From Bacteroidia bacterium (GTDB lineage Bacteria > Bacteroidota > Bacteroidia > NS11-12g > UBA955): a DNA stretch of 9,238 bases. The DNA is taken from NCBI GenBank assembly GCA_023258655.1, contig JALQWO010000055.1, positions 1 to 9,238 on the forward strand, in the 5' to 3' direction. The notes beneath the pieces were generated by a model that searched no databases, was not told where the DNA came from, and saw nothing but the letters and a program-made list of their open reading frames with translations. The position numbers were made by a program, and so were the translations under genes. Of this stretch, positions 7,643 through 9,238 are shown piece after piece (the stretch's first letter is position 1; every line of letters starts with the position of its first letter).

Positions 7643-7670
7643 AAAAAGGCCACCCGTGAGAGTGGCCTTT
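7643..7670 (-). terminator. Rho-independent terminator after actF (end of the alternative complex III operon)
   Basis: On the minus strand AAAGGCCAC (7670-7662) pairs with GTGGCCTTT (7653-7645) around an 8-nt loop, followed by a T run (7647-7643, five T including two paired ones) and then ATTTTG. The hairpin starts 19 nt after the actF stop codon. On the + strand the run after the stem is short, so the terminator works mainly in the minus direction. Confidence 0.85.
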
Positions 7671-7689
7671 CGTATGTGTTTTTGTTTTA

Positions 7690-9078
7690 TTAAACTCCTA
7701 CATCGTGGTGGGCCGACTCGTCCAAATAGGGGTGGTTGACGGCCACCAAGCCTCTTTTTGTCAATGCAGTGAATACCCAATAAGTGAATATACCCGCGAA
7801 CAACAAGAAAGTACCCAATTCCAAGAATCCAAACTGCATCCCTGATCCAAACACACCAGGGAAAACCATCAACCAAACATCGTGGTAGTGTCCCAAGATC
7901 ATGATAGAACCTACAATCGCCAATACGTAACGATTTCTCTTGGCCGAACGCATCAACAATCCCAAGAACGGAATGCAGAAACACATGGCAAAGTTCAACA
8001 GGAAGTTGAATTTATAGTTTTCAAAACGAATCTGATAGTAAGCCATTTCTTCAGGAATGTGCGCGTACCAGATCAACAAGTACTGAGACAACCACAAGTA
8101 CGCCCAGAATACGGTGAAGGCAAACATAAATTTACCCAAATCGTGCATGTGTTCGTTGGTCACAAAACCCAAATAACCTTCTTTTTTGATGTAGGCTACA
8201 AAGAAAGCCATGATTGTAATCATGGTTACCCAGTGGGTAACGAAGTTATAGAAGCCGAAGATGGTAGAATACCAGTGAGCATCCACCGACATGATCAACA
8301 ACCAAGCAATCACCGAAATGGTGAAACCAAAGATTACTGCGAAAGCTGCACTGAATTTTACAGATGTTCTAAAGAATGATACGTCGCCTTTGGTTGCATT
8401 GTCTTCCGCGGCCGACAAAGAACGCAATTTGCGCATCAACAAGTACCAAATCACCACCAACACGCTGGGGAATACAAACAACATGGTAGAATTCAAGAAT
8501 CCTGACTTCCCTACCAACACGGCGTCATAACCAGGCTCACCGGGCTTTAGACCCAAATGCTCGTAATGTGCCCAATGGTAAATGTCGTTTTTACCCATCA
8601 ACAAGGCAATGATCAACACCACAAAGGGTACTGGAATAAACGTCATGATGGCCTCAGGGATACGCTTAATACCCACTGACCAACCTGCATTGGCGATGTA
8701 TTGAATGGCATACCACATCAAGGCAACCAATGAGATCATGAGGAAGAAGTATCCTACAATCATCAAGTTTGCCCAAATACGGGTATTGGCGGGTTTATCC
8801 AATGGATGGAATTCCATACGAGGACCGAAAGCTTCGGTCTCCACATTGGCATGTTCTTCGTGAGCGGTAGCCGCTGCATGTCCTTCACCGTGGTGCGCTC
8901 CTTCGTGGGCCGTAGCTTCTGTTTTTGCTCCATGAGTTTCTTCGTGACCACCCAAATTCGCAATGCCAAGACCTGCAAAAATCAACCCCAAGACCATCAA
9001 GATCATGGAGAAACGTTTTGCCTTCGGAGAGAATACAAACTGCTCCTGTTTAACTTCAATATGATGTCCGTGTCCCAT
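7690..9078 (-). CDS. actF: Alternative complex III subunit ActF (quinol:cytochrome c oxidoreductase, NrfD-like membrane subunit)
   Basis: A 462-aa inner-membrane protein of the alternative complex III, which oxidises menaquinol and passes electrons to cytochrome c or directly to a terminal oxidase. ActF is a cofactor-free NrfD-like subunit paralogous to ActC and is thought to help in quinone binding or proton transfer. About ten membrane segments can be seen, roughly at 24-43, 101-124, 143-162, 195-215, 240-263, 275-297, 314-336, 358-376, 384-405 and 415-438, with typical conserved-looking stretches such as SVDAHWYST (264-272) and GHYHDVW (396-402). The start is 10 nt after the actE stop codon, so the two genes are cotranscribed, in the usual order of actABCDEF operons. 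Unusual is a His/Glu/Ala-rich soluble insert at 44-80 with eight His; the N-terminus (MGHGHH) and C-terminus (AHHDVGV) are also His-rich. Assignment rests on overall resemblance and on the cytochrome gene before it. Confidence 0.9.
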   Translation of the reverse strand: MGHGHHIEVKQEQFVFSPKAKRFSMILMVLGLIFAGLGIANLGGHEETHGAKTEATAHEGAHHGEGHAAATAHEEHANVETEAFGPRMEFHPLDKPANTRIWANLMIVGYFFLMISLVALMWYAIQYIANAGWSVGIKRIPEAIMTFIPVPFVVLIIALLMGKNDIYHWAHYEHLGLKPGEPGYDAVLVGKSGFLNSTMLFVFPSVLVVIWYLLMRKLRSLSAAEDNATKGDVSFFRTSVKFSAAFAVIFGFTISVIAWLLIMSVDAHWYSTIFGFYNFVTHWVTMITIMAFFVAYIKKEGYLGFVTNEHMHDLGKFMFAFTVFWAYLWLSQYLLIWYAHIPEEMAYYQIRFENYKFNFLLNFAMCFCIPFLGLLMRSAKRNRYVLAIVGSIMILGHYHDVWLMVFPGVFGSGMQFGFLELGTFLLFAGIFTYWVFTALTKRGLVAVNHPYLDESAHHDVGV

Positions 9079-9088
9079 TGTAATTTAC

Positions 9089-9238
9089 TTATTTAGTGGT
9101 GGCAGTTGAGTCAGTAGTAGCAGGTGCTGCAACAGACTGATTGCTCAAAAATTTAACATATTTGATTACTTTCCAGCGATCCTTTGGACTTAATACAGAG
9201 GCATGGCTACCCATGTTGTTCTTTCCGTAAGTCAAAGT
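9089..9238 (-). CDS. actE: Alternative complex III mono-haem cytochrome c subunit ActE, C-terminal part (5' end outside window)
   Basis: The last 49 codons of a minus-strand gene, open to the window edge and stopping at 9091-9089. The visible part reads LTYGKNNMGSHASVLSP, then KDRWKVIKYVKFL: the typical end of a class I cytochrome c, with the Met of NMGSHA as the likely distal haem ligand and DRWKVIKYV as the C-terminal helix. The CxxCH haem site would lie upstream, outside the window. A 17-residue low-complexity tail rich in Ala and Thr follows the fold. Position directly before actF, 10 nt apart, identifies it as ActE, which receives electrons within the complex and hands them to an oxidase or soluble cytochrome. 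Alone, the fragment shows only that it is a small c-type cytochrome. Confidence 0.82.
   Translation of the reverse strand, partial: TLTYGKNNMGSHASVLSPKDRWKVIKYVKFLSNQSVAAPATTDSTATTK

Noticed and set aside
7595..7643. T-box or other regulatory leader for valS
   Set aside because: The gap between the upstream terminator and the ATG is under 50 bases, has no T-box or hairpin, and the -7 box sits right next to the start codon.
7882..8379. 165-codon + strand open frame opposite actF
   Set aside because: It is a shadow of a membrane-protein gene; it has no plausible protein features and overlaps a confidently identified gene completely.

Overview
The window looks like a chromosomal segment of a Bacteroidota bacterium, probably an aerobic environmental lineage related to Chitinophagales, Saprospirales or Sphingobacteriales; the rank below phylum is a guess. 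The basis is a large CRTAC1-type beta-propeller protein, the end of an alternative complex III operon (ActE then ActF), start codons without Shine-Dalgarno sequences, and promoter-like sites matching the Bacteroidota consensus TTG-N~20-TAnnTTTG. GC content is moderate and appears even across the window. No mobile element, integrase, tRNA, rRNA or CRISPR array is visible.

Left part (1-4939, all + strand): the 3' part of a long CRTAC1/FG-GAP/UnbV protein, whose start lies outside the window; then a 51-codon gene for a very basic small protein with its own good promoter and a strong terminator; then a lipoprotein of the vanadium-dependent haloperoxidase (PAP2-like) family with its whole oxyanion-binding site intact. 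A second promoter-like sequence sits inside the terminator that precedes the haloperoxidase.

Centre (4965-7643): a perfect 34-bp palindrome separates the convergent haloperoxidase gene and valS (valyl-tRNA synthetase, minus strand, complete, 873 aa), and the palindrome contains the valS stop codon and its last six codons plus most of a seventh. valS has a Bacteroidota -7-like box ending six bases before the ATG, so its mRNA may be nearly leaderless.

Right part (7643-9238, minus strand): the last two genes of the alternative complex III (quinol:cytochrome c oxidoreductase) operon, the C-terminus of the mono-haem cytochrome ActE followed 10 nt later by complete ActF, closed by a minus-strand terminator. 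This complex moves electrons from menaquinol to cytochrome c or an oxidase, so the cell respires aerobically or micro-aerobically.

No stretch over 300 bases lacks a gene; the intergenic gaps of 33-95 bases are filled by the promoters and terminators listed. Nothing here is clearly a new multi-gene system. The points most worth following up are the isolated small basic protein gene, the promoter/terminator overlap in front of the haloperoxidase, the CRTAC1-haloperoxidase pairing, and the His-rich insert in ActF.
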